Below are positions 20,081 to 32,499 of a DNA stretch of 64,000 nt, one piece after another (position 1 is the first letter of the stretch; each line of letters starts with the position of its first letter). The translations under genes were made by a program, and so were the position numbers. A model generated the notes under the pieces. It was not told where the DNA came from, did not search any database, and saw only the letters and a program-made list of their open reading frames with translations. The DNA lies in the NCBI GenBank assembly GCA_015680685.1, contig MNCI01018059.1, forward strand, positions 1,112,207 to 1,176,206. Reading direction: 5' to 3'. Source of the stretch: Gnetum montanum (lineage: Eukaryota > Streptophyta > Gnetopsida > Gnetales > Gnetaceae).

Positions 20081-22216
20081 TATAAGCCTATGTTTCTTTT
20101 GATGGAGTTGCTTTCATATAGAAAGGATCAAATTACTTAATACAATTTGATTCTTTTTCACTTAAGCTTCATTAATTGTAGCATGGCTTTTTATTAATCT
20201 TGGTCTTACACCATGTTTACAGTTGATTATTTGCTTTCCTTGGTTATTATTATGTGATGTTTGAATTTAAGGAGTCTACCTTTATTAAGGTTTTATCCCT
20301 AACCAATTTTTATAAAGTGATTCTACAACAAAATAATTTTAATAAAATACACTAGAGTTCTATCTAAGAACACATTTTAACAAGAAAATATTTAAATAAT
20401 CATCAAATCTATGTTCATTTAATTGTTTATAGATACCATTATATTTGATCTAAAATAATTTTCCACTTTAAAGAAAAGCTGATGGAAAATCAAGAGCAAC
20501 AATAGTCTAACTGCATACATGAATCTTTCTAAACTAGTTAATCAAAATTAAACTTATTGGAGGAATTTACTAATTATGTGCTATAAAAATAAGCATGATT
20601 AATAAAATGATGTCTAGGATTAATAAAGAAAATGTATAAATATATAATGAAGCTTTTATAAAAATTGAAATTGAAAGCATGTGAGTACATGCACTTGAAT
20701 ATGATACTAGATTTAGACTTAATTCTAGACTATGGGCACTCATTGACTTTTACATGATTCATGAAAATAAAGTAATAGATTTTTGCTATGTATTGATGAA
20801 GCAGTGCCATAAATGTGATGACTGAGTGCATATTTACAAGTAACAATAGGGGAAGATTCAATGTAGTAAGAGTTGCATCGATTGAACTATTATTTTCATT
20901 GTTCATCATACCCAATGACTAACTCAAAACTCATCCACAAGGTAGAAAAAATTATAGAGTTTAATTACAATATTGTGGGGTGAAATTGCCTAACAAATTG
21001 ATTGACATTATATTACAAAATTGTGTGCGCTAATTAACAAAATAATCTGAGTGGTGTACATCATTACAAAAATGCATTGACACATCAAATAAACTATAAT
21101 GCCCCACATTTGTGTATGTGATCTTAGTACTCTATTAAATGTTTAGACATTAATTTGTTTTAAAGCTTATATATATTTATAGATGTGCCTAATGTTTCTT
21201 AGTAATATGAAGACCTTTGTTTGGGTGACATAAGCAAGATTACTAATTATTTCTAATTTTTATTATTTTAAGTTTAATATATACATATTTTTATTAATGA
21301 ATGAGCATGACATAGTCTAGCATTATTTTAGAATAATACTAGGAAATAATTGTGATGTGGATCTATGGGTTAATTTGATGTTTAGTTAAAATGTTTAAAT
21401 TATTAAATATTTAATTAATTAAAATATGTGAAAATTCAAAGTTGTCAAATCACACTCAAGATTAGTGGACCAACTCATTTTTATGCCCACAGTATAGATC
21501 TATAATTAGTTTTTAGTTTTGAGCTTTATATTTTTAGATTTTAATGTTAAACGATTAAAAAAAGTACCTAGTGGAACCATATTTTCCTTAATTCAATCAA
21601 AATACTAATTTCTAGCATAGTAGTTATGGCATGTTTGTGCTCATTTCAACAAACCCGAAAGGTGTAAAATGGTGGATGGACAAAAAGTTTAGTATTAATG
21701 ATTTTTATTAGATAAATCATTGGAAATGTGGAAAATACACAAAAGGCTAAGAATAAATTAGAAACCCTCATAACATATAAACTAAAAAGTGACTTAAAAT
21801 AAGACAAAAATGTGGGGCTATGAAAAAAGTCAATGTGAGATGGTGATGTATGCTCTATGACATGCTTATGATGATATCTATTTTATTCATATGCAAATTG
21901 TCCACTTCATATTAATGGCTGGAAAAGGGACAAAGGACCCATTTAATAAGGGCCATGTGACTCTCTTAAGTGTTGTCAATTTCACATGTCTACTTCCTCA
22001 TGAGAGCTTGCTTGTCCAAGTTAAGTAGCAATGATGCCATAAATTAAAAAACAAAAAATATTTTTGAAGAATGAGTTGTCTATTCTTTGCACATTGTGCA
22101 AACTCTTACGCACAAGTCTTTGCCCAAGCCCTAGGATCTTCTCCATCCTATAAATAAAGGGGGTGTTTGCTCTTATTTTCACTTTTGATCAAGGAAGGGA
22201 AGATAATCCTAGTTGG
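20081..22216. other. AT-rich sequence between elements A and C; possible promoter at the right end
   Basis: No coding domain was found. The last part is different: a TATA box CCTATAAATAAAGG at 22147-22160 is followed by about 55 bp of leader-like sequence up to AGGGG, where element C inserted. The sequence continues at 35373. It may be the LTR or transcription start of another element, or a gene promoter. Confidence 0.4.
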
Positions 22217-22221
22217 AGGGG

Positions 22222-23113
22222 TTATGAATGATGGAGTAATTCAATACCCAACCATATAAGTCATGAGTGTTCAGGCTTGACCCAATCATAATTTGTAGAT
22301 AGACAATGTTGATATGTTAGTAATTGAGTTGAAGTTTGAGGCCATCGTCTTTCAACATGGAGCCAATGAAATCTAAGCGTATGGTTTAGCTCACTGTGAG
22401 GTGTATGATAGATGATATTGTTAGGCCTAGCTTACTCCTGACCATATATGTGATTGAGAATGAAATTGAATCTAAGTCTAAGAAATTACAAGTAAATCTA
22501 CTCTAGCCTATGCGATGGATATTCATTCCTGATTTTCCATACATACCTTGGACTTCGTGTAACCATTATTGGGCTACCAAGCATTATGCTACTAGGCATA
22601 CCAAGTAATAATAGTATTGGGCTTACCAAAAGATTACACTTGAGTGCTCAAAATCATTTGTACTCATTCTGCTTACTATAAATGAGCAAAAGTAGAGTGC
22701 TTTGGAAAAGTAAAACATTAAGCTAGAAAATAGGAAACATTATTCTAAGTAAAAATAGTAAATACTAAGTGGATGTTGCAATGATGTTAAGCAATCTTGA
22801 TCTTTATTTCTATTCACAAATTATGCTAAAGTATAATCTGTTCAAATAAAGACTTCGTTCAACTACTAAAAATCACATTGCGGGAATTCACTTCTTTTGC
22901 TAAAACCACATAATAAAGCTGCAAGAGTTTCAATAAGGTGTGAAATGGAAAGTTTGTGGATTATGTGCCTAAGTGTCATATTTATAGGATTGCACACACC
23001 TTGAGACATTGTAACAATGATGACGTATCAGGAAAACTGACATCAAATTAGTGACATCGCTAATACAACATCATTGCTACGATATCAAACTAACCAAAAA
23101 TTTGACTTCATCA
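22222..23113 (-). repeat. 3' LTR of element C
   Basis: Aligns with 34595-35367. In minus sense the U3 holds ATGATG/GATGTCA dyads and a TATA box (CCTATAAATATGAC, about 22976-22990). R/U5 carries three TTGGTA-type motifs (about 22585, 22606, 22622). Left of the LTR is AGGGG. The polypurine tract lies at 23114-23128 (TCAATCATGGGGATA in sense). Confidence 0.88.
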
Positions 23114-23299
23114 TATCCCCATGATTGATTGGAAACTTGTCCTTGAGTTAAAACAAAATGAGGATAAAGTCCTTTACAAAATTGGAAGGTAGATTCGACT
23201 ATACATGACTATCTTACTATATACATGATACTAAATGCTATAGTGGTGCTTTAAAAAATTTAGACACAGTCATATGATAAATGAAGATAAAAAAAATAA

Positions 23300-26160
23300 A
23301 GAAGCTCAATGTAGCCTTAAGTGGCTAATGGTGATGGCTCCTTCATCTGCTGCTTCTCTTTATCATCAGGCTTTTGAAGTTGGTATTAGTTGAGCAATGC
23401 TTGAAGCTTCTCCTTCTTTGTTTTGGGATCATGTATTGTCCATGCTAATTAACTAATGTTTGATGAAGTTGGCACGACCCATGGGCATGGAAGCTATGGG
23501 AACATCTAATTAGCCTTTAAGTACCACGCCGAAAATTACCTCTGTTCTTTCTCAAATGCTATGGCCACCTTTTGTAATTACTGATAGTCTAACATTCATT
23601 TGGCTAGGTTGGTTGTAACATCCTTTTGGCCTTGATAGCTAACCTTAATAACTTCTAGTTTTGAGCTTGCCACATGTAACTTCTACAAAGCATATTTCAT
23701 ATCAACAAACTCTTTCTTGTATAGAGCATATATGGTTGCTACTTGTTGCTGCAATTCATTCCTGGGCCTTTCTATTGTTAACATGGCCAAGTTAGCATAA
23801 CGCAGGTTAGCTAACCCTATGTACATGATAAGGTCTTCATTTTCTACAAGTATTTATTCATAATCTTTGCCTGGTGGACATGGGCAAGATTATCAAAATG
23901 ACTTGCCAATCAGGATTTTGTGTTGAAATGGTGCTGATCTTGGCTTTTGTCATCTAGATTTCTTTCTCGTTTATTTACTTATACATGTTCACTTGATAGC
24001 AAAAATGTTCTTTGAGCCTCTCATGCTTCTTGGCTTCATTATGCCATGCATTTATTTCAATTGCATATTTTTTTCTTATTGTGTGTACCTCCTCCATTGA
24101 GAGGATTTTGTTCTCTCATGCTAGGTGACTCATGTCTTGGTTGATCATTACTAGTTTTTCTCTTGACTAATGGATGCTTTCTTTAAGAATGTTTTTCTAT
24201 TTATCCACATCAGTCAACCTAACATTATTTGCAACCAATTGTTTGTTCTCTTCTTGTAGGGTGGTGAGTGCCTTGACATGTGCATAGCTTTGTGCTTCAA
24301 TCATTGAGACATCCCACCTTGCTTTCTCCTTCTCACATTCCATTTTCTTGTTATGGTCAATGAGGTGATCTATGTGGTCTATATGTATTATATTGGATCT
24401 TTCTTGTCTATTCATAGGTTCATGAGCTCTCCCTATAATTTGTTGAATTTATTCTCAACATGCTCTACCTTGGTTTCTACCATGATCAACTTTCCTTTGG
24501 TGGATAGGAGATCAAACTAAATTGTAGTGACATCACTAGGAATGTCAAAAATATTTTGCATAACCTATCCTATTTGTAGTAGCATGTTAAGTACATCTTC
24601 ATGTACTATAGGAATCATTGAGGTACAAGCTAATATTTGAGCATCTCTAGCTCTAGCAAGATCGGCCAATGGCACAACAGGGACATGAAAAGATTCCTTA
24701 ATGTAATTTGTGATAAATTTTGTGGCTCCTGCTACATCCTGATGTTGTAGAACCATGGCCATCACTCCTTCTCCAATCTCCAAAATCACTTGGAATGATG
24801 TAGCATTCCCAGAAATCTATTATGACCATTCTTCCCTTGTTCCTATTTGTAATGAGATTTGACCACTAGCAAGATCTGTTGAGATTGTTGGCTTGATTAC
24901 ATCATCAATTACTTTACAAAGGTTGGCTCCCTCACTTGTTTCCCAACTAATAGTCTTTGCGATTTGCTATAGATGACTCATTGATGGCCTATAGTGTTGC
25001 GGTGATAGTGATGGAACTTGTTGTTGTTCCTCTTGCTATTACTATTGCTGATCAATGGTTGTTAGGTACTAGGTCCTGCATGTTGCTACTGAATAGTATT
25101 TTGGAGGGTTTCAGCAAGAGTTGAGCTTGTTGCTCCCCTAGTACTTGCTTGTTCTTCCTCTTGATCTTTCTTCAGTAGCATTGGCTTTGACATCTCAACA
25201 CAGGAGGCATTTTGTGCTTTCCTTAGAACATCACTAGTGTAGCGTGAGATGCCTACTTGTTTACATAATTTCTTGATAAGGTAGGGGAATTTTAGTGTAA
25301 GTTTCTCCACCTTCTCTTCAAATTGTAGTTGGGTTTCAAGGAAGTTCAAATGGGTGATGTTGGCGTTGAATTTCCCCATAAAAATGGCACTTCCTCTAGC
25401 CACATATGTGGATATTCTATTCAATCTCTTTGTAGGGAACAAGTGATAGGTGCCAATATTGAAATAAAATTTCTCTTTAGTAGTTAGCTCACTATATTCT
25501 TTGTCCTTGTCATAGGCTTTGTGTAGCCAAAATATCTTTGTATTAGTGTTAAACCTTGTCGATAATTATGTAACATTAGCCACTTCATTAGGCAGATTTA
25601 GAACTTTGGCTATTGCCTCTACTAAGTAGGATACTAAGACTCCCTCTATCTTCACTGTAGCATCTGCTTGTTTATTTTTTCAAAATTGGAGTGTCTCTCC
25701 TAAGTACTGATCTTCGCTAATTGTCAAAGTGGGCCACAAGGGAGATGATTGTATTTGGGTCTTGACAACATCTAGGGAAAACTCTATGAATGGATCAAAA
25801 TTAAGTTTGATAATGTCTATGGACATGATGGATCTCTTCTAAATGAGCTAGAGGCATTCATGTGACAACATGAGTTGCTATCCTTGTTCTTGTGCTTGTG
25901 GTTCCTTAGCCTTTGCTTAGGCAAATTGCTTGGTAGCAGGTGTCTATTGGTGAATACTAAAGGACTGAGCCTTCTACTCTACATGTTCTACCACTGGACT
26001 TTGTTCTCCAATGTGGCCTCTCCCTTAACCTCTTGATCTTTTGATTTTCCATTAAGAGGGTCCTCCTTTCGGTATCCTTTTTGGTGCCATCTATAATCAA
26101 TAACAACTTAAGATCATTAAAATGTTCATAATTTTTCGTATAATTCTTTACCTTACTCAT
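23300..26160 (-). pseudogene. Third ORF of element C, coiled-coil protein, decayed
   Basis: From the ATG at 26160 the frame can be followed with stops and frame changes to about 23300. The N-terminal part is basic. A middle part (about 25440-25090) reads LKFPYLIKKLCKQVGISRYT, which also occurs in similar form in D and E and resembles the SLIT-LC-AGV segment of the plant transposon domain in Athila third ORFs. A downstream segment has LQHQDVAGATKFITNYI. The C-terminal third (24560-23320) is rich in Glu, Lys and Leu, with coiled-coil character. Position between integrase and the 3' LTR is that of envelope-like genes, but I see no signal peptide or membrane segment. Function unknown. Confidence 0.65.
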
Positions 26161-26456
26161 TTCCTTTGTTAGATCAAGTGTTTATTAAAGTATGATTACA
26201 AAGTTAGAGAAAAATTCAAAAAGAAACACTTTGAATGTTATGTCTTTAGTGTTCATAACCTCTCACTTATTATTTTTTTGGCTCATAGTACCTTAGGATT
26301 GATTGGACTAGTTCACTAGGAGAATTCATTAAATCTTTTTGACTTGAATATACTAATTCTATAATGATATTCTTTATTTTTAGCTAACTTACACTTATAC
26401 TATCTTCTAAAGTTAGCCAATTTTCTAAAAATTTGGCTTAGGTTTTGCTTGATATT

Positions 26457-26480
26457 ACCCCCTGTGACTAAGATGAGCAC
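26457..26480 (-). other. Polypurine-like motif in the third-ORF leader of element C
   Basis: In sense: GCTCATCTTAGTCACAGGGG followed by G and TAATATCA. It resembles the real polypurine tract and sits about 160 bp downstream of the internal TATA box. Counterparts lie in B (17204-17222), D (40566-40582) and E (59273-59290). Confidence 0.4.
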
Positions 26481-26627
26481 TCCAAGATCAAATAGATTCA
26501 AAAGTCATAAAAATAGAAGCTGTAGGATGCAAGCTTGGGGAAGGTAGGAGATTAGAGCTCAAAAGAAGAAAATGAAAAACTCCTCTTGTATCAAATGATG
26601 GAAGTGAAAAATCTTCTAACTCCTCGC

Positions 26628-26725
26628 TACTATATATAGAATTTTTGGTACATGATATCATTGATTTGACATCAAATCAATAAGATTTGAAGATCTCATA
26701 CATCGTATCAACAACATCATCGCAA
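26628..26725 (-). promoter_or_regulatory. Internal U3-like promoter of element C
   Basis: In sense: an ATGATGTTGTTGATACGATG dyad-rich stretch (26702-26721), then a perfect inverted repeat with 9-bp arms (26661-26680, TTGATTTGA-TG-TCAAATCAA in sense), then a TATA box CTATATATAG (26630-26639). The word ACATCAAATCAAT (plus strand, 26669-26681) recurs exactly in U3 of the element's own 5' LTR (35294-35306). The third ORF begins about 470 bp downstream. Promoter function is inferred. Confidence 0.5.
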
Positions 26726-28290
26726 AAAATTTTAATTTTCATGTTTAATTTTTGAAAGAAAAATGAGTCAAATGGAAGGATTGGAAGATAGTAAGCATTC
26801 CTAGAGGGTGTTGGAGTAGATATGATGCTTTGGTTGTGAAAGATAGTTATCTAAAGTTCATAACAAAGGAATCTTGGGCTATGAAAGCTCATTAAGTATA
26901 TATAGGATGGATGAGGTGGGTAATGAATTCTTGGTATCTGAATGGATTGATTTAATATTAAGGGAAGTATTTATTGACATTTATTGTTTCTAGAAGGCAT
27001 AAGATGATGTGGGATTGCCTACCACATATAAGATACAATAGTTATATAAGTGGGTCCTCCCCAAAGTAGGCTCTAGCCCTTAATGCCCTTGTATAACTAG
27101 ATCAAAAAGTTTCCTTAGGCACTCAATGAGATGAATGTAATACATACCTATTTAGCAAAACACACATATTAGTATCACCAAGTTGGGAAAATTACTCTAT
27201 GCCATACAAAACCACAAGTTATGATTAACTATCTAGTGAGATGAGATGGATCATAGAAAGGATTACAAAGAATCAAGATGTGAGGTATGTTACAATAGGC
27301 ATAATAGATTCTTGGGTTTTATTAGTGGTTAAAGGAATCATTAGCTATTATATCCAATATTCAAACCAAGTCCAAACCACATCCAATGATGTTGCATTGT
27401 TTCACCTCTCAAATTCACAACCATAAGACTATCATCATTGCAAGGAGTATCATCACTTGGTGTTTTGTCCAAGGGAGGAGTTTATTCATTACACTTTTTA
27501 TTATTTTTGAAATTTCTAAGAAGCCGCCTATCTTCAAGCATGGGTAACATGTCTTTGTATGAAGTTTATTTTTAGTTGTGTCAACCTTACCAGAGGACTA
27601 CCTTTAGGCATGGGTAACATGTCTTTTCAATGACATGGTAAGGTAGCACTTATTGTACTCTTACTTTCATTTTTCATTAGATCTACAAGGATATTATTAC
27701 AACCTTAGCAACAGGATAGAACATATAGAAGTAATCTAAGATATTCAACAAATCCCCTTGATTTCACACCCTTCACATTCCCACTTGATACTTCACTCTT
27801 CTATTGAGGCATAATGATCACAAGTGTATTCTTAGTTTTATTAGAAAAAGAATATCATTATCACCATGGTAAGAACCTATTATTACTTGGAATGGGTGGA
27901 TGGATGTTGTCATCTCACTGTATATCATAGAGAAGTCTTCACCTTATTGGGCTACATCTTGTCTTATTCTTGGTGTGTTTTATTGATGATTGAACAAAAA
28001 TATATACAAGTAAAATGAAAATGAAGTATGAAAAATAATAAAAAGTAGTAAAAATAGCAAAATATGAAAAGAATGACAAATGTTAAAGGAATGAAAAATC
28101 ATCAAAGAATTAGAAAAATTTAAAGAATCAAGAAATTATCAAAAAGTTGAAAAGTATAAAAGAATGGGAAAAATATGTCAAGAAAATAATAAAGCAAAAA
28201 GAAAATGAAAATTCAAGAAAGTACCTATGTGTCTAGATAGAAACTTCCATAATTATTATGAGGACTAAGTATTTTGAAAAGGGAATAATT
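26726..28290 (-). other. Conserved non-coding 3' block of element C
   Basis: Collinear on the minus strand with the blocks of A, B, D and E but more rearranged. The motif ATGTTACCCATGCC occurs twice in sense (about 27540-27555 and 27608-27623). A T-rich tract in sense follows pol (27985-28210, A-rich on the plus strand). No coding frame is supported. Confidence 0.55.
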
Positions 28291-31200
28291 TGAAGATGTT
28301 TAGACTAATTGGGTAGATCCCTTGAGAACATTGGAATATTCATTATAGGGTTTAACTTGTTGGATGTTGACAAGAATGAGCTTATGTGGATCAAAAGGGT
28401 GATGAATGTGTAAGGTACATGAATGATAAATTTAGTGAACAATGTATGGTCCTTCCCAAAGCATTTGAAATTTAGCCTTTTTGGCACATGATTGACCTTA
28501 TCTCCTAGTTGGATCATCACTTTCCTTATCTATGCATCATGTCTATGTTTGGAGTAATGCTTATGGAACTCATTGTGAATTAGTTCTACTAGCCTATTTT
28601 CATGTAAGAGATTTAGATTCATCAATCGTTCCTTTTAGGCTAGGCTCAAGTTTAGGTCAAGTTCACTAGTAGTAGTTAAATTTTGGAGCTCTACCTAGGT
28701 AGGGAGTGTTGGTAGTTTTCCATAAACTAACTTGTATGGTGAAAATATCCAATAAGTAATTTCCATGACATCCTATAGGCCCATAGAGCATCGTTAATTT
28801 TAGTGCTCTAGTTCTTCCTAAACTTACTAATTGTTCTAGTTAAAATTCTAGTAATCTCACTATTAGTTACCTCTGTTTGACCATTTTCTTAGGGGTGATA
28901 TTTTGTAGTTAGTTTATGGTGAACCCCTAGTTGTTGCATGAGCTTTTTAAAGGTAGCACTCATAAAATGAGTTCCATTGTAAGATATAAGCATTATGGGC
29001 ACTCCAAATCTCTTTACCACATTTTGTTGGAAGAATTTGATAGCTATCTTGGCTATGCAATCTCTAACTATTGCTGCCTTTGCCCACTTAGTGCAGTAAT
29101 CCACGGTCATAATAATGTATGTTTTTCCATTCAACATAGGTGTTATGGTCCCCATAAAATCTATTTCCCATATATCAAATGGCTCAAGTGGTTATATCCA
29201 ATGCTGTGGCCCTTCATGTCTAGTTGTCATTCCTCCATCCATTTAACACCTTTTGCAAGATTGTGTAAAGTTGTGGGTGTCTCTAAACAAGGTAGGCTAG
29301 AAGTAGCCTACCATCATTAGTTTGAGTGTTGTTCTATGCCCTATATAGTGACCTCCGCATGGACCTTCATGAGCACCTTGTAAGATTCGTTGTTGGTCAC
29401 ACTGTGGCATACACCTCTAACTAGTCCATCTGCACAAATCTTGTACAGGTTGCCATTGATTTCCATGTATCTTTTTATCTTGTGAAGGAATTACTCTCTT
29501 TGCTTTTTTCTCCATTCAACGAGAAGTGCTTGTGTAGTTAAGTAAGTCATTTAATTAGCCATCCATGACTTCCTTGTTGATTCTATAGCCATCACTATTT
29601 GGATAAATAGGTTTTCATCAGGGAACTAGTCAAATAACGGTTCCATATGATCCTGGGAATCCCATATGAGCCTTGATAAATGATCAGGAATAACATTTTT
29701 AGTACCATTTTTATCAATCATTGTGATATCTAATTCTTGTAAAATCATGAGCCATATGATCACTCTCAAACTAACTGTTGGCTTGTTCATGAGAAAATAG
29801 ATGGAACTATGATAAGTATGGACATACGAGTACATAATATCGAAAATTTTCAAGTGCATACACCATGATCATGAGCTTCTTTTCTTTTGTGGTATATCTC
29901 AATTGTGCTTCGGTGATGCTTCTATTGGCATAGTGTATGTAGTAGGGTCTCTTTTGATCATCTAGCGGTGTCAGTATTGCCCCAAGTATGTAGTTGAAAG
30001 AATTTATCATAATATGAAAAGGCATGGACCAATCTAGAGCTTGAAAGATTGGTGTTTCAATTAGTTTTTTTCTAGAGTTTCAAATCCCTTTTCACAAGCC
30101 TTTGTCCATTCGAAGGGTGCATCCTTCTTCATTAGTTATATTAACAATTTTGTAATCTTGGAGAAATTCTCTATAAACCTTTGATTGTATCCCATATGGC
30201 CTATGAATTATCTAACATCTTTTACTATTTGTGACCTCTAAGTGATGTTTTGTATGACTCTTATCTTCTTAGGATTTACTTCTATTCCTTTCTGAGAGAC
30301 TTTATGTCCCAATACAATTCCATCCTAGACCATGAGATGGATTTTTTACCAATTGAGCTTGAGATTTGTTTCTACACATCTTTTTAGTACCTCCTCTAAT
30401 TAGTCCTGTGCTTAAAATCTAGCCCATAGGTTGAAAAATCATCCATAAACACTTCAATGTCATTTCTAGTTTTCTTTTGGAAGATGTTGAGCACTAATCT
30501 TTGGAATGTAGTGGGTACATTGGAAAGACCAAATGACATCTGTTTGTAGGCAAAAATTTCCCATGGACTAGTGAATGTTGTTTTCTCTTGGTCCTTGTAT
30601 GCCATGCAGATTTGATTATATTTGCTGTATCCATTCAAAAAACTGTAGTACTCGTGTCCTGCGATAGTATTAAGGACTTGGTCAACAAATGGTAATGTAG
30701 CAACATTTAATAATTGAAAATTGATGCATACTTGCCACTTGTTCTCTTTCTTTGGAATGATCACTAAAGGATTAACCCACTCAATATTTGTGATAGGATA
30801 GATGAATCCTACCTTCAATAATTTCTTCAACTATTGCTTAACTACTTCTTTCAGCTTGGGATTAAGCCTTATTTGGGTTTGGTGTTGTGGTTTGACTGCT
30901 AGATCGATATACATCTGATGTTGGAAAATTATTGAATTAATACATGTGATCTCATCATAAGACCATGAAAATACTTTTAGTCACTTATTGAAAACTTCCA
31001 ATAACTTCTTCTTTTGTTCTTTATTTAGGTTGGCGTTTATTATCATTGCCTTATTTTTGTTTAACAAAGCATATTCTAATGTTGCTAGTAGGGCCTTTAG
31101 TTCTAACGGTTCTAACTCTATAATGTCTAGGATTTCTAACTATCCCCATTTTGTTTCTTCTTCTTGACTTATATGTTGGTAGGAGTGCCTTCTCCTTACA

Positions 31201-31960
31201 TGTTCCAACTTATCGGTCTCTTCTACATTGGCATTGACAATTTGATCTATTGGTTCTATGTATTTATTGGATTCAGTTTCTTCATTTGTGATTAGCCACT
31301 GGAGGCCTTCTTATTAAGTGGTCATTTCATATATACCTTTCTACACACACATTTCTTCTACACATATATTACATACCTAGGTATTTTTCTATTGAATTGC
31401 CCATATTCTCAGCACACAATTACACCTATTATCATTGTATGCAATACATGGAACTCTACATCTTTCAACAATAACAGTTCTTCTACCTTGTAGAAAAAAT
31501 CTCAAATACCAAGCTTAGCATCAACAATGCTAAGCCAAGCCCTTTCCATTATGATTGGGAATTCTCCCTTATTCCTACCTACATGAATTACCAGAAAATC
31601 TATAGGGTAGGACTAGCCACTGATGGTGGTGATCACATCATCCACTTATCTTTGTGGAACTATGATGAAATAGTTCATAAGCTCTAAATGGATATTGCTC
31701 TTCTTCAATGGTGGTAGATTCCAGGCCTAGTACATGTCTTGTGATATTAGGTTTACTCTTGACCCATAATTAAGTAGAGACTTGCATGATTTGTGCCTTG
31801 CTACTTGTAGGTACACTAAGGAACTTCCTGGATCTATTCATTTCTATGGAAGTGCTCTTATCTTAATCCAATGGGTGATTGTTTGTGTTAGCACGACAGT
31901 TGTGATATTGACATTAGCTGATGAAGAAAGCTTATGAATTCTAGGAAAAATGGATGTGGA
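28240..31960 (-). pseudogene. pol of element C: protease, RT, RNase H, integrase
   Basis: Domains run from high to low coordinates. The protease end and Cys-containing linker lie at about 31960-31350. RT (about 31060-30050) has the first catalytic aspartate changed (FLNGYSKYNQI for FLDGYSGYNQI) but an intact VFMDDFSTYG. RT also lacks about five residues before LPFVDQ. RNase H (30025-29630) has YYIHYANRSITEAQLRYTT. The integrase core (29155-28889) has DYCTKWAKA; LISYNGTHF stands where the second catalytic Asp is expected. The integrase tail (28520-28300) has LGDKVNHVPKRLNFK. Many stops break it. It is the fullest pol in the window together with D. Confidence 0.88.
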
Positions 31961-32499
31961 TGGGGGAGAAGTAGATATAATCCCCATCCTTCAAACATTT
32001 TCTAGGCTTGTTCGGAAGAATTGTTGTTTCCTCAATTGTGGTTCATGTGTAATCACTTCCTCCTAAATATTAACCACCCTAGTTGCACTTTTTTGTTGTA
32101 GTTAAGTTGGTAATTTCCCCTACATTATGGGAGGTGGCATTAGTGGTAAAGGATTAGGATGTTGATTTGAGGAACCAATTGCTTGTAGATGCATGTATGA
32201 GTTTGGGTTTGTCCTTAGTGTTGTGGGCTTGTGATATTTAGGTAGATAAAACTATGGAGCTTGAATTGTCACATTACCTAGAGAGATTAGATGGTGAACA
32301 TCATATTCATAAGGATCAGGTTGCTAATATGGATACTACTGACATGGTGGTGGCATGCCCCATGATTGAGACTATTGTTACTACTAATGATATTGCTCCT
32401 ATGGTTGTGGGTAGGCTCCATTGAGACAGTACATTGGTTGAAAGGCTTCCTTGTAGTTACCTTGAGGATAAGGTAACCATTTGGGAATTTGTTTCTTAA

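Noticed and set aside
22224-22228. ATGAA as target duplication of element C with the LTR starting at 22229
   Set aside because: Aligning both LTRs moves the start to 22222 and gives a perfect AGGGG duplication on both sides.
28931-29320. 129-codon plus-strand ORF inside element C
   Set aside because: It is the complement of the integrase core, which reads sensibly on the minus strand.
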